From Bifidobacterium thermophilum DSM 20210 (GTDB lineage Bacteria > Actinomycetota > Actinomycetes > Actinomycetales > Bifidobacteriaceae): 64,000 nucleotides of DNA. This document shows positions 24,232-34,072 of this stretch, one piece after another. The position numbers and the translations under genes are program-made. The notes beneath the pieces are model-generated. The model did not search any database. It saw only the letters and a program-made list of their open reading frames with translations, and was not told the origin of the DNA. Location of the stretch: contig JDUB01000002.1 of assembly GCA_000771265.1 (NCBI GenBank), positions 1 through 64,000 of the forward strand. The letters are read 5' to 3'. Within the stretch, counting starts at the first letter, position 1; every line of letters begins with the position of its first letter.

Positions 24232-27200
24232 ATGACAGATTCCGGAAACTTCGTCCAGCTGCACAACCATACGCATTACTCGCTGCTTGATGGTGCCTCG
24301 AAAATCCCGGATCTGGTCAAGCGCGTCAAGGAACTCGGCATGCCGGCCGTCGGCATCACCGACCACGGCAATATGCACGGTGCCTACGAGCTCTGGCGTA
24401 ACGCCGTAGACCAAGGCATCAAGCCGATCATCGGCATCGAAGCGTATGTGACGCCGGAAACCGCGCGCCAAGACAAAACCCGCGTCTCTTGGGACACCAA
24501 CTGGGTGCCGCAGCCGCATCACGAACGCAATCCTGACGACGTCTCCGGTGGCGGTCTGATCACCCACCTCACCCTGTGGGCGGAGAACGACGAAGGCCTC
24601 GTGAACCTCATCAAAGCCTCGTCCGTCGCCAATCTCGAGGGTCGCGTCATGCGCTACCCGCGTATGGACAAGGAGGTACTCCAGCGTTACCACAAGGGCG
24701 TCATCTGCTCGTCCGGATGCCCGTCAGGCATCATCCAGACGCGCCTGCGACTCGGCCAATTCGACGAGGCCTTGCGTGCCGCCGGCGAAATGCAGGACAT
24801 CTTCGGCAAAGATAACTTCTACATCGAACTCATGGACCACGGGCTGGAAATCGAGCGGCGCGTCACCAAAGACCTGCTGACCATCGCCAAGAAGCTGAAC
24901 GCCCCGCTGCTCGCCACCAACGACTCCCACTACGTGCATGAGGAGGACCGCGATGCGCAGGACGCGATGCTGTGCATCAACTCGGGTTCCCGGCTCGACG
25001 ACCCCGACCGGTTCAAATTCGACGGTTCCGGCTACTACATCAAATCCGCGCAGGAGATGCGCGACCTGTTCAAAGAACTGCCTGAAGCTTGCGACAACAC
25101 GCTCGCCATCGCCGACCGGTGCAACGTGATTTTCGACGACCACGAGGACGGCGCGTTCATGCCGCGCTTCGACTGCCCCGAAGGCTGGGACGAGACCTCA
25201 CTGTTCCTCAAGCATGTCGACGAGGGCCTCAAACGCCGGTACAACGGCAATCCGCCAATCGAAGTGCTCAAACAGGCCGATTACGAATGTGGCGTCATCT
25301 GCCAGATGCAGTTCTGCGGCTACTTCCTCGTCGTTGCAGACTACATCAACTGGGCGAAATCGCATGGCGTCATGGTCGGCCCCGGACGTGGTTCCGCAGC
25401 AGGCTCCATGGTCGCCTACGCGATGGGCATCACCGAACTCGACCCGCTCAAGCACGGCCTGATTTTCGAACGCTTCCTCAACCCTGAACGCGTCTCCCTG
25501 CCGGATATCGACGTGGACTTCGACCCGGACGGGCGTATGAAAGTCCTCGACTACGTGGCCAACAAGTACGGGCACGACAAAGTCGCCCAATGCGTGATCT
25601 ACGGCACCATCAAAACCAAGCAGGCGCTCAAGGATTCCGCACGCATCATGGGCTATGAGTTCTCCGTGGGCGAGCGCATCACCAAAGCCCTGCCGCCGAG
25701 CAAGAACGGCAAGGACGCGAGCCTGCACGACATCTTCGACCCCACGTCGAAGCGATATGCCGAGGCTCGCGAATTCCGCGAACTGTATGACGCCGATCCG
25801 GACGCCAAGCGCATCACCGAGGAAGCCAAGGGCATTGAAGGATTGATCCGCCAGACCGGTGTGCACGCCTGCGCGACAATCATGGGTTCCGAGGCAATCA
25901 CCAATACCTCGCCGTTGTTGGAACGCACCGACGGCACCATCACCACGACCTTCGAATACCATACGTGCGAAACACTCGGCCTGGTGAAGATGGATTTCCT
26001 CGGGCTGTCCAACTTGACGGTTATTCGCGATACGCTGACGAACATCCGCAACAACGGCAAAGAGCCGATTGACTACACGAAGATTCCGCTTGACGACAAG
26101 CCAACCTACGAGCTGCTCGCGCGGGGCGACACCCTGGGCGTGTTCCAGCTTGATTCCGACGGCATGCGATCGCTGCTCAAGACTCTGAAGCCCGATAACT
26201 TCAACGATATTTCCGCATTGATTGCGTTGTACCGGCCGGGCCCGATGGATATGGATTCGCATAACAACTATGCGAAACGTAAGAACGGCTTGCAGAAGAT
26301 TACACCGATCCATCCGGAGGTGGCCGAGCCGCTCAAAGAAGTGCTCGGCGAGACTTACGGCCTGATCGTGTACCAGGAGCAGGTGCAGTCGGCCGCACGA
26401 ATCCTCGCAGGCTATTCGCTGGGCAAGGCAGATGTGCTGCGTCGAGCGATGGGCAAGAAGAAGCCCGAAGTGTTGGCCAAAGAGAAAGTCCCGTTCTTCC
26501 AGGGCATGAAAGAACACGGGTATTCGATGGAAGCCGCGCAGGCGGTGTGGGATATCCTGGTCCCGTTCTCCGGGTACGCGTTCAACAAGGCGCATTCCGC
26601 GGCATACGGCTTGATTTCGTACTGGACGGCGTATCTCAAGACGCATTATCCGGTCGAATTCATGGCGGCGCTGCTGCAGAACGAACGCACGAACAAGGAC
26701 AAGACCGCGCTGTACCTCGGCGAGGCCCGACGCATGGGCATCAAGGTGTTGCCGCCGGATGTCAACGAGTCGCGGCTCGAGTATTCGGCAGTCGGCGATG
26801 TCGTGCGTTTCGGCCTGGGCGCCATCCGCAACGTGGGTGACAAGGCGGTTGAGGATATCATCGCCGAACGTGAAACCGCGCGCGGCAAGTACGTGAATTT
26901 CATGGACTTCATCCGCCGTGTGCCAGTCACCGCGTTGAATCGTCGTCTGGTGGAATCGCTGATCAAGGCGGGCGCGTTCGATTCGATCGACCCGAATCGC
27001 CGGGCATTGTATGAGATCCATGAAACGGCCATCGACTCGGTGATCGGGCTCAAACGTAAACAGGCGGAAGGGCAATTCGACCTGTTCGCCGATGACGATG
27101 ACGGCGGCGCGGACATGATGGGCGACGCTTCGGTCGTGGTGCCGGACATCGAGGAGTGGGACAAGAAGACCAAACTCAATTTTGAACGCGAGATGCTCGG

Positions 27201-27804
27201 CCTATACGTGTCCGACCATCCGTTGAGCGGCATGACCGCGATTCTGGCGAACCTTAGGGAGATGTCGATTGCGCATCTGATTGACCGGGCGAAGACCATG
27301 GGCGACAGCCAGCAGGTCACCATTGCCGGGCTGGTCACGAATGTGGACCGGCGCGTGTCCAAGAAGGGCAATCCGTGGGCCATCGTGACGGTGGAGGACA
27401 TGGAAAGCTCCATCCAGTGCATGTTCTTCGGCAAGGTGTATGAAGCCGCCGCCGCGCAACTGGCGATCGACGAGGTCGTGCAGGTACGTGGACAGGTAGA
27501 GGTGCGCGACGAGACTGTGAGCCTGCGCGCCACTGAAATGCAGGTGCCGTCGCTGGAAGCCGACGATTCGCGGCCTGTGGTGATAACGCTGCCGCCGGTC
27601 GCGCTTGATCGGGACCATGTGATGCAGCTGGGACATGTGCTCATGAACCACCCGGGGTATTGCCCGGTGAAGCTGGCGATTATGGGGGAGAAGGGCGACG
27701 CGCAAGTGCTGACCTTTGGTGACCGGTTCCGGGTCAAGCGCGACACCTCGCTGTTCGCGGAGATCAAGATTCTCTTCGGACCGAGCTGTCTGCCAGCCGC
27801 CTGA
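24232..27804 (+). CDS. dnaE: DNA polymerase III alpha subunit
   Basis: About 1190 residues, the replicative polymerase. An N-terminal PHP domain (QLHNHTHYSLLDGASK ... GITDHGNMHGAYELW) is followed by the palm. The palm shows SRGSAAGSMVAYAMGITELDPL-like residues (PGRGSAAGS, ~residue 385) and catalytic aspartates in LPDIDVDF. Then come finger/beta-binding parts (YQEQVQSAARILAGYSLGKADVLRRAMGKKK; FNKAHSAAYGLISY), HhH-containing and OB regions (VTIAGLVTNVDRRVSKKGNPWAIVTVED). Start ATG 24232 begins MTDSGNFVQLHNH; GTG 24223 is an alternative. Confidence 0.96.
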   Translation: MTDSGNFVQLHNHTHYSLLDGASKIPDLVKRVKELGMPAVGITDHGNMHGAYELWRNAVDQGIKPIIGIEAYVTPETARQDKTRVSWDTNWVPQPHHERNPDDVSGGGLITHLTLWAENDEGLVNLIKASSVANLEGRVMRYPRMDKEVLQRYHKGVICSSGCPSGIIQTRLRLGQFDEALRAAGEMQDIFGKDNFYIELMDHGLEIERRVTKDLLTIAKKLNAPLLATNDSHYVHEEDRDAQDAMLCINSGSRLDDPDRFKFDGSGYYIKSAQEMRDLFKELPEACDNTLAIADRCNVIFDDHEDGAFMPRFDCPEGWDETSLFLKHVDEGLKRRYNGNPPIEVLKQADYECGVICQMQFCGYFLVVADYINWAKSHGVMVGPGRGSAAGSMVAYAMGITELDPLKHGLIFERFLNPERVSLPDIDVDFDPDGRMKVLDYVANKYGHDKVAQCVIYGTIKTKQALKDSARIMGYEFSVGERITKALPPSKNGKDASLHDIFDPTSKRYAEAREFRELYDADPDAKRITEEAKGIEGLIRQTGVHACATIMGSEAITNTSPLLERTDGTITTTFEYHTCETLGLVKMDFLGLSNLTVIRDTLTNIRNNGKEPIDYTKIPLDDKPTYELLARGDTLGVFQLDSDGMRSLLKTLKPDNFNDISALIALYRPGPMDMDSHNNYAKRKNGLQKITPIHPEVAEPLKEVLGETYGLIVYQEQVQSAARILAGYSLGKADVLRRAMGKKKPEVLAKEKVPFFQGMKEHGYSMEAAQAVWDILVPFSGYAFNKAHSAAYGLISYWTAYLKTHYPVEFMAALLQNERTNKDKTALYLGEARRMGIKVLPPDVNESRLEYSAVGDVVRFGLGAIRNVGDKAVEDIIAERETARGKYVNFMDFIRRVPVTALNRRLVESLIKAGAFDSIDPNRRALYEIHETAIDSVIGLKRKQAEGQFDLFADDDDGGADMMGDASVVVPDIEEWDKKTKLNFEREMLGLYVSDHPLSGMTAILANLREMSIAHLIDRAKTMGDSQQVTIAGLVTNVDRRVSKKGNPWAIVTVEDMESSIQCMFFGKVYEAAAAQLAIDEVVQVRGQVEVRDETVSLRATEMQVPSLEADDSRPVVITLPPVALDRDHVMQLGHVLMNHPGYCPVKLAIMGEKGDAQVLTFGDRFRVKRDTSLFAEIKILFGPSCLPAA

Positions 27805-27855
27805 GGGGCGGCGACCGGTTTGATGGCCGGGTGGTTGCTGGCGTATCGGCGCGCG

Positions 27856-27875
27856 GTGCGACTTTGGTGTTGCAC
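27856..27875. repeat. Single 7-6-7 dyad related to the 73-bp arrays
   Basis: GTGCGACTTTGGTGTTGCAC lies 52 bp after dnaE. Arms GTGCGAC/GTTGCAC pair with one G-T wobble. They match the arms of arrays C and D. No second clear copy occurs 73 bp away, so this is a solitary member or chance match. Confidence 0.45.
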
Positions 27876-28020
27876 GGCTGCGGGATGGGGTTGGCGGCGG
27901 GGAGGGTTGGCCGTAGACGCGTCCCGTCACGCCCTGTCGCACAGGCCGTCATCTCAGCATGTGACAGCACCCCGGGATTTTTCTGTGCAAGGTTTTCGCC
28001 CGTTGCTACCATGTGAGGGT

Positions 28021-29418
28021 ATGAGCGACAATACCATGCGAATCATTGACCTGCGCGGAAAGCGCCTCACCCGTGCCGAGATGCTGGCGGCGATGCCACG
28101 TGCCGAGATGGGCACGAAGGAAGCCACCGATCTGGTGCGCCCGATCCTCGATGATGTCCGTGACCGCGGCGCTGCGGCCCTTCGTGATTTCGAGGAGAAG
28201 TTCGACCACGTGCGTCCCGAGCATCTGCGTGTGCCGGCCGAGGCTATGAAGCAGGCGCTTGACGAGCTTGATCCCGAAGTGCGTGCCGCCATCGAAGAGT
28301 CCGTTCGTCGCAGCCGTGCGGTGTCCGCATCCCAAGTGCCGCAAGACTTCCACACTGATCTGGCACCCGGCGCCCGTGTTGCGGAGCGTTGGATCCCCAT
28401 CCAGCGTGTCGGCCTGTACGTGCCCGGCGGCAAGGCCGTGTACCCGAGCTCGGTCATCATGAACGTGGTGCCCGCCCAGACGGCCGGCGTCGAATCGCTT
28501 GCCATCGCCACCCCGCCGAGCAAGGCGACCGCCGACGGTCTGCCTGACAAGACGATTCTCGCCACCTGCGCCATCCTCGGTGTCGACGAGGTCTACGCGG
28601 TCGGCGGCGCTCAGGCAATCGCTATGTTCGCCTACGGCGCCAAGGGCTCCGAGCCGCAGGACGGCGAGATTCTGTGCGAGCCGGTCGATAAGATCACCGG
28701 CCCGGGCAATATCTTCGTCGCCACCGCCAAGAGCATGGTCTCCGGCATCGTCGGTATCGACGCAGTGGCCGGACCTACGGAAATCGCCATCATCGCAGAC
28801 AAAGACGCGAATCCCAGCTGGGTCGCCGCCGATTTGATCGGTCAGGCCGAGCATGACGAGCTCGCCGGTTCCGTCCTGATCACCGATTCCGAGGACTTCG
28901 CCAAGCAGGTGCAGGCCAGCCTGGACCAGCGCGTCCCGCGCACCGAGCACGCCGAGCGCGTCGCCACCTCCCTGACCGGCCGCCAGTCCGGCATCATCCT
29001 GACCGACAATCTCGACCAGTCCATCGACGCCGCCAATGCGTATGCCGCGGAACACTTGGAAATCCAGACTGCCGACCCGAATGCCGTCGTACCGCGCATC
29101 AAGAATGCGGGCGCGATTTTCCGCGGCCCGTATTCTCCGGTCCCGCTGGGCGACTACATGTCCGGCTCAAACCACGTGCTGCCGACTTCCGGCACCGCGC
29201 GCTTCGCCTCCGGCCTGGGCGTGCACACCTTCATGAAGCCGGTCGAAGTCATCGAATACGACGAGGAAGGCCTGAAGTCGCTCGCTGCCCGCATCAACAC
29301 ATTCGCCGTTTCTGAGGACCTGCCCGCACACGGTGAGAGCGTGCTGAGCCGCTTCATCGCCGACCCGTACGACAAGGCGACCATCAAGCAGCAGGAAGAG
29401 CAGGCAGGACTGCGATGA
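28021..29418 (+). CDS. hisD: Histidinol dehydrogenase
   Basis: 465 residues. Zinc enzyme for the last two steps of histidine synthesis (L-histidinol to histidine, NAD-dependent). ATG 28021 follows GAGGGT. Typical parts are YVPGGKAVYPSSVIMNVVPAQTAGV, the NAD/zinc region GPTEIAIIADKDANPSWVAADLIGQAEHD and the C-terminal LPTSGTARFASGLGVHTFMKPVEVIEYD. First of a hisD-hisC-hisB group; hisC overlaps its stop by 4 nt. Confidence 0.96.
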   Translation: MSDNTMRIIDLRGKRLTRAEMLAAMPRAEMGTKEATDLVRPILDDVRDRGAAALRDFEEKFDHVRPEHLRVPAEAMKQALDELDPEVRAAIEESVRRSRAVSASQVPQDFHTDLAPGARVAERWIPIQRVGLYVPGGKAVYPSSVIMNVVPAQTAGVESLAIATPPSKATADGLPDKTILATCAILGVDEVYAVGGAQAIAMFAYGAKGSEPQDGEILCEPVDKITGPGNIFVATAKSMVSGIVGIDAVAGPTEIAIIADKDANPSWVAADLIGQAEHDELAGSVLITDSEDFAKQVQASLDQRVPRTEHAERVATSLTGRQSGIILTDNLDQSIDAANAYAAEHLEIQTADPNAVVPRIKNAGAIFRGPYSPVPLGDYMSGSNHVLPTSGTARFASGLGVHTFMKPVEVIEYDEEGLKSLAARINTFAVSEDLPAHGESVLSRFIADPYDKATIKQQEEQAGLR

Positions 29419-30581
29419 GCGAGAATACCATCCCCTCCAGCCTCCCGCTGCGCAACGACCTGATCGGCGAGGAGCCGTACGGCGCCCCGCAACTCGACGT
29501 GCCGGTGTGCCTCAACGTCAATGAGAATCCGTACCCGCCGAATCCGGACGTCATCGACACCATCGTCGAACGTGTCCGCGAAATCGCCCCCACGCTCAAC
29601 CGCTACCCGGATCGCGAGCATATCAAGCTGCGTCAGGCCTTCAGCGACTACCTCGCCAAGGAATCCGGCGCGCGTCTCGGTATCAGCCAGCTGTGGGGCG
29701 CAAACGGCTCGAACGAAATCATGCTCCAGCTGTTCCAGGCCTTCGGTGGCCCCGGCCGCACCGCGCTGAGCTGCGACCCCACGTATTCGATGTACCCCGA
29801 GTACGCGCGCGACACGTTCACCGGGTGGAAGGTCGTCCACCGCAACGCCGACTTCACGCTGGACGTGGACCGCACCATCGAGGCGATCAACGACATCAAG
29901 CCGTCCATGGTGTTGCTCACCAGCCCGAACAACCCGACCGGCACGCCGCTGCCGCTCGAAGACACCGAACGCCTACTTGCGGCCTGCGAACAGGCGGATG
30001 TCGCCGGCGCGGCGCCTGGAGTCCACCCGATTCTCGTGATTGACGAGGCTTACGTGGAGTTCCGCAACCCGGGCACACCGAGCGCGGTCACGCTCATCAA
30101 CAAGCATGAGAACCTCGCGGTCAGCCGCACTATGAGCAAGGCCTTCGCCTATGCGGGCGCGCGCGTCGGCTACCTTGCCGCTTCGAAGGGCATTATCGAC
30201 AGCGTGCGCATCGTGCGCATGCCCTACCACCTGTCCGCCGTGACTCAGGCCGTGGCCCTCGCCGCGTTCGAACACACCGACGAGCAGCTCAGCCGTGTAG
30301 CCCACTTGCGTGAAGTACGCGACCAGACCGCGGCATGGCTCAAACGCCAGACCTATAAGGGTGTCCCGCTTGAAGTCGCAGATTCCGAATCGAACTTCCT
30401 GCTGTTCGGCGGGCATTTCGACAACCGCGAGCGGATCTTCCAGGAGCTGCTTGACCGCGGTATCCTCATCCGCGTGGTCGGCCCGGACGGCTGGTTGCGC
30501 GTGTGCATGGGCACCGATGACGAGATGGCCCGCTTCCGTGAAGCGCTCGCCGAAGTGCTGCGCATCGTGGAAGCCCAATAG
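29415..30581 (+). CDS. hisC: Histidinol-phosphate aminotransferase
   Basis: 388 residues. PLP-dependent class I/II aminotransferase converting imidazole-acetol phosphate to histidinol phosphate with glutamate. N-terminal LNVNENPYPPNPDVIDTI, NNPTG motif (LLTSPNNPTGTPLP), VIDEAYVEF and the PLP lysine in SRTMSKAFAYAGARVGYL are visible. A terminal RVCMGTDDEMARF is also typical. ATGA overlap with hisD shows coupling. Confidence 0.95.
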   Translation: MSENTIPSSLPLRNDLIGEEPYGAPQLDVPVCLNVNENPYPPNPDVIDTIVERVREIAPTLNRYPDREHIKLRQAFSDYLAKESGARLGISQLWGANGSNEIMLQLFQAFGGPGRTALSCDPTYSMYPEYARDTFTGWKVVHRNADFTLDVDRTIEAINDIKPSMVLLTSPNNPTGTPLPLEDTERLLAACEQADVAGAAPGVHPILVIDEAYVEFRNPGTPSAVTLINKHENLAVSRTMSKAFAYAGARVGYLAASKGIIDSVRIVRMPYHLSAVTQAVALAAFEHTDEQLSRVAHLREVRDQTAAWLKRQTYKGVPLEVADSESNFLLFGGHFDNRERIFQELLDRGILIRVVGPDGWLRVCMGTDDEMARFREALAEVLRIVEAQ

Positions 30582-30737
30582 CGCGAACATCGCGAAGACA
30601 ACAAGCCCATCGGTGCGGTTTTCGTAATCAAGCGCGCGAGCCAGCGAGCTCGCGAGTCAACAAGCCAACAAGCCAACGAGCATGACGGAAAGCCGCACAT
30701 CCGGTCCGTCGCCGCAGACCGGAACTGAGGAGGAAAC

Positions 30738-31337
30738 ATGGCACGTACAGCCCACATCGTGCGCAAGACCAGCGAGTCGACCATCGATCTGTCGCTGAAC
30801 CTTGACGGCACGGGCAAAACCCAGATTGACACGTCGGTGCCCTTCTACAACCATATGATGACCGCGCTCGGCAAACATTCGCTTATCGACCTGAACATCA
30901 AGGCGAGCGGCGACACCGACATCGACGTGCATCACACGGTTGAAGACACTGCGATCGTCTTCGGCGAGGCCCTGCGTCAGGCGCTCGGTGACAAGCGCGG
31001 CATCCGCAGGTTCGCCGATGCCACTGTTCCGCTGGACGAGGCGCTCGCCAAGGCAGTCATCGACATCTCCGGTCGCCCGTACGTGGTGTGCTCCGGAGAG
31101 CCGGAAGGCTTCGAATACTGCATGATCGGCGGGCATTTCACCGGCTCGCTCGTTCGCCACGTCATGGAATCCATCGCATTGCACGCCGGCATCTGCTTGC
31201 ACCTGCAACTGCTCGCCGGCCGCGACCCGCATCATATCGCGGAAGCCGAATTCAAGGCGGTTGCCCGCGCGCTGCGGTTCGCCATCGAGCCCGATCCGCG
31301 CGTAGACGGCATCCCCAGCACCAAGGGAGCCCTGTGA
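30738..31337 (+). CDS. hisB: Imidazoleglycerol-phosphate dehydratase (monofunctional)
   Basis: 199 residues, the IGPD domain only (no N-terminal phosphatase). Mn-binding His/Glu motifs are visible: [54 protein letters not shown] and [17 protein letters not shown]. Start ATG follows GAGGAGG. A 156-bp gap after hisC contains short repeated AACAAGCCAACAAGCC-like motifs. The stop shares one base with the start of the next gene. Confidence 0.96.
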   Translation: MARTAHIVRKTSESTIDLSLNLDGTGKTQIDTSVPFYNHMMTALGKHSLIDLNIKASGDTDIDVHHTVEDTAIVFGEALRQALGDKRGIRRFADATVPLDEALAKAVIDISGRPYVVCSGEPEGFEYCMIGGHFTGSLVRHVMESIALHAGICLHLQLLAGRDPHHIAEAEFKAVARALRFAIEPDPRVDGIPSTKGAL

Positions 31338-32137
31338 TGGCCGACGATACGACGACCCCCGGCGATCGTGACGATTCCGGTCTGTCCGGCGGTGCCGGCG
31401 AATCCGGGAATTTCGGTGATTCCGGGAACTCCGACAACCCTGGCAACGAGGACGGTCTGCATTTCAACGATGCAGATCTTGACGCCGCGATGACGGATTT
31501 CGAGCGAGAATTTGACCAGTCGCAGGCTTCCCCGAACCAGGGTTCTCAAGGTCCGGATTCCGGCTTCGGCCAGGACGACACGTTGTTTGCCGGCGACAGC
31601 ACCGGAGAATCCACGGATCAGCCGGAAACTCAGCAATCCATCGAAGCGAGCTTCGACGACGAGTTGCAGGGGCTGCTCGGCAACAAGGCCAAGGCGGCGG
31701 CTATCATCACCCGTCTGACCTCGGCCGAACTGCTTGCCGCATTCTGCCAGCTCAGCGATATCAGCGCCGTCTGCATCGACGACCCGCAAGGCGCCGTCGC
31801 CGTCCTGCGCAACCTTGACGGTGACAGTCCGGAAGCAGCAGCCAAGGATTTGACAACCGTGGTGTCTGGCATGCCTGCAATTCTCACGGTCAACCGCGCG
31901 GACAAGCTCGAAGCCACGCTGTTCCTGCAAGGTCAGGCGGGGGAGCAGTTCGCGCCGCCGATTCTATTCGCCTCCGCGGCTCCGTTCGTTGAGGATCTGA
32001 TGCTCGGCATAACCCCGCTTGAGGATATCCTCTCCGACCGCAAAAGCTTCGATTCCGCTGATCTTGACCATGATGGGGCTTTGGCGGTGCTCGCGAAGCA
32101 TACCAGATTCGGGCGCGGAAATTCCTCCATCTCGTAA
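31337..32137 (+). CDS. Conserved hypothetical protein in the his operon
   Basis: 266 residues. Its ATG (31337) shares a base with the hisB stop, so it is translated with hisB. The first ~100 residues are acidic and low complexity (Gly/Ser/Asn/Asp with repeated SGNFGDSGNSDNPGNED-like text), then DAAMTDFEREFD. From ~110 a more globular domain begins (FDDELQGLLGNKAKAAAIITRLTSAELLAAFCQLSDISAVCIDDPQGA). No catalytic motif was recognised. No membrane helix or signal peptide is seen. Its place between hisB and hisH suggests a link to histidine synthesis or its control, but no function can be assigned. Confidence 0.85.
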   Translation: MADDTTTPGDRDDSGLSGGAGESGNFGDSGNSDNPGNEDGLHFNDADLDAAMTDFEREFDQSQASPNQGSQGPDSGFGQDDTLFAGDSTGESTDQPETQQSIEASFDDELQGLLGNKAKAAAIITRLTSAELLAAFCQLSDISAVCIDDPQGAVAVLRNLDGDSPEAAAKDLTTVVSGMPAILTVNRADKLEATLFLQGQAGEQFAPPILFASAAPFVEDLMLGITPLEDILSDRKSFDSADLDHDGALAVLAKHTRFGRGNSSIS

Positions 32138-32261
32138 CGCCGCATCCAAGGCGTACGCGAGACGGGAACACGGTAACAATCCCGGAGTACCGTGAGAACG
32201 TCCACGAACACCGGACGGCGGGCCGCACACATGCAGGCCCCCGACGAAAGGAAGGACAACG

Positions 32262-32909
32262 ATGACATCGGTAGTGGTCTTTGACTACGGTTTCGGCAAT
32301 GTGCGCTCCATGGTGCGCGCGCTCGCCAATCTCGGCCTTGATGTGACCCTCACATCGGACCATCGCCAGGCTATTGAGGCCGACGGTCTTGTCGTCCCCG
32401 GCGTCGGGGCGTTTGGTGCCTGCGCGGATAGTCTGCGCAAGGTCGGCGGTGACCGCGTCGTCTACGATCGTTTGCGCGCTGGACGTCCGGTGCTCGGCGT
32501 GTGCGTCGGCGAACAGATCATGTTCGACCATGGCAACGAGCTCGGCAAGCCGGCGGACGGCTTGGGGCTGATTCACGGGGATGTGGACCTGTTGGACGCC
32601 GATGTGGTCCCCCATATGGGGTGGGATACCGTCGAGGCGCCGCAAGGCTCCGTGCTGCTGCGCGGACTGACCGGGGAGCGGTTCTACTTCGTGCATTCCT
32701 ACGCGGCGATGGACGCTCAGCCTGTGGAGAACGGCACCGAGGACATTGATTTCGGTGGGGAAGAGCAGAAGGTTACGTGGTGCACGTATGGGCGCAGCAG
32801 GTTTGTGGCGGCCTATGAGCGCGGACCGCTGTTTGCCACCCAGTTCCACCCGGAGAAATCCGCCGAAGCGGGCGCACAGCTGTTGCGCAACTGGGTTTCG
32901 ACCTTCTAA
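32262..32909 (+). CDS. hisH: Imidazole glycerol phosphate synthase, glutamine amidotransferase subunit
   Basis: 215 residues. Class I amidotransferase supplying ammonia to HisF. The nucleophile Cys is in VLGVCVGEQIMFDHG; the His-x-Glu of the triad is in FATQFHPEKSAEAGAQLL. Start MTSVVVFDYGFGNVRSM with GAAAGGAAGG upstream. A 124-bp gap separates it from the preceding gene. HisF, its partner, is not in the window. Confidence 0.96.
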   Translation: MTSVVVFDYGFGNVRSMVRALANLGLDVTLTSDHRQAIEADGLVVPGVGAFGACADSLRKVGGDRVVYDRLRAGRPVLGVCVGEQIMFDHGNELGKPADGLGLIHGDVDLLDADVVPHMGWDTVEAPQGSVLLRGLTGERFYFVHSYAAMDAQPVENGTEDIDFGGEEQKVTWCTYGRSRFVAAYERGPLFATQFHPEKSAEAGAQLLRNWVSTF

Positions 32910-33137
32910 GCGATCCGGGCAGTGGCCGTCCGGCAGTGGCAGTCTAAGCAGTGGCGATTCACACTGTGACAGACCATCGCAAGCTAACGCAGGCCATTGT
33001 CACGACACAGGCCGCCGCATTGGCGACTGCCAGAGGAACACACCCGGATGCAGCATTCAGCAAAGCATACGAAACATCATCCGAAACAGCCGGTATTCCG
33101 GCACTGACAGCGGGACACCCGCAGAATCGAGGGCAAT

Positions 33138-33863
33138 ATGGCACTTACTCTTCTCCCGGCAGTGGACGTGCGCGACGGCAAGGCGGTCCGTCTGCGCCAA
33201 GGTGAATCCGGCTCGGAAACCGATTACGGCAGTCCGCTCGAAGCCGCCCGTACCTGGGTGGAATCTGGAGCGCAGTGGATTCACCTCGTTGACCTTGATG
33301 CCGCATTCGGCACCGGGAACAACCGTGACCAGCTCAGCGCGATCGTCAAGGAGCTGGGCGAGAAAGTCAATATCGAGATGAGCGGCGGTGTACGTGACGA
33401 CGACAGCTTGAAAGCAGCGCTTGACGCCGGTGCCGCGCGCGTGAACATCGGCACCGCAGCGCTCGAGAACCCCGATTGGACCGCTTCGGTCATCAAGAAG
33501 TACGGCGATCGGGTTGCCGTCGGCCTCGACGTGCGAGGGCATACGCTTGCCGCACGCGGCTGGGTCAAAGAGGGCGGTGACCTGTTCGAAACCATGAAGT
33601 TCCTCGACTCCGTCGGCTGCTCGCGTTACGTCGTCACCGACGTGGCACGCGACGGCATGATGAGCGGGCCAAACCTGACCCTGCTTCGTGAGGTCGCCGA
33701 GCGCACCGACGCGCATGTCACCGCATCCGGCGGCATCAGCAGCCTTGACGACCTGCGCGCCATCAAGGAGCTCGCACCGCTCGGCGTGGATGCGGCGATT
33801 CTCGGCAAATCGCTATACGCGCGTGCGTTCACCCTCGAGGAAGCGCTCGAAGTGGCGCGTTGA
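33138..33863 (+). CDS. hisA: Phosphoribosyl isomerase (HisA/PriA)
   Basis: 241-residue beta/alpha barrel. Isomerises ProFAR to PRFAR in histidine synthesis; actinobacterial PriA enzymes may also do the TrpF reaction, which cannot be decided here. Visible are [15 protein letters not shown] (catalytic Asp), [30 protein letters not shown] (second catalytic Asp) and [12 protein letters not shown] 228-bp leader after hisH has no convincing gene; GAGGGC precedes the ATG. A terminator follows 7 bp after the stop. Confidence 0.93.
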   Translation: MALTLLPAVDVRDGKAVRLRQGESGSETDYGSPLEAARTWVESGAQWIHLVDLDAAFGTGNNRDQLSAIVKELGEKVNIEMSGGVRDDDSLKAALDAGAARVNIGTAALENPDWTASVIKKYGDRVAVGLDVRGHTLAARGWVKEGGDLFETMKFLDSVGCSRYVVTDVARDGMMSGPNLTLLREVAERTDAHVTASGGISSLDDLRAIKELAPLGVDAAILGKSLYARAFTLEEALEVAR

Positions 33864-33870
33864 GGGTAGT

Positions 33871-33909
33871 CGGCGGTCGGGGCAGCCGAATAATCAGCCT
33901 CGACCGCCG
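33871..33909 (+). terminator. Terminator after hisA
   Basis: Perfect 9-bp arms CGGCGGTCG/CGACCGCCG extended by GGGC/GCCT pairing, starting 7 bp after the hisA stop. No T-run. Confidence 0.6.
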
Positions 33910-34072
33910 GCCGACACGGCAGCGCACCTAGCAACAGGAATCCGCCAAGGTCAATGATGATCTGCGAAATCAGCTGGTCAACACACGAAACGCAACGCAA
34001 AACGCGGCATAGTCACGGGAATATCGCAACCGTGTAGCATGTCCGTAATATTTCGATGGGACGATGAGAACT

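Noticed and set aside
25198-27075. 625-codon minus-strand frame opposite dnaE
   Set aside because: Shadow frame caused by high-GC codon bias; dnaE motifs are complete on the plus strand.
32951-33205. 84-codon plus frame in the hisH-hisA gap
   Set aside because: GTG start without ribosome site and its end overlaps hisA in another frame; no recognisable domain.
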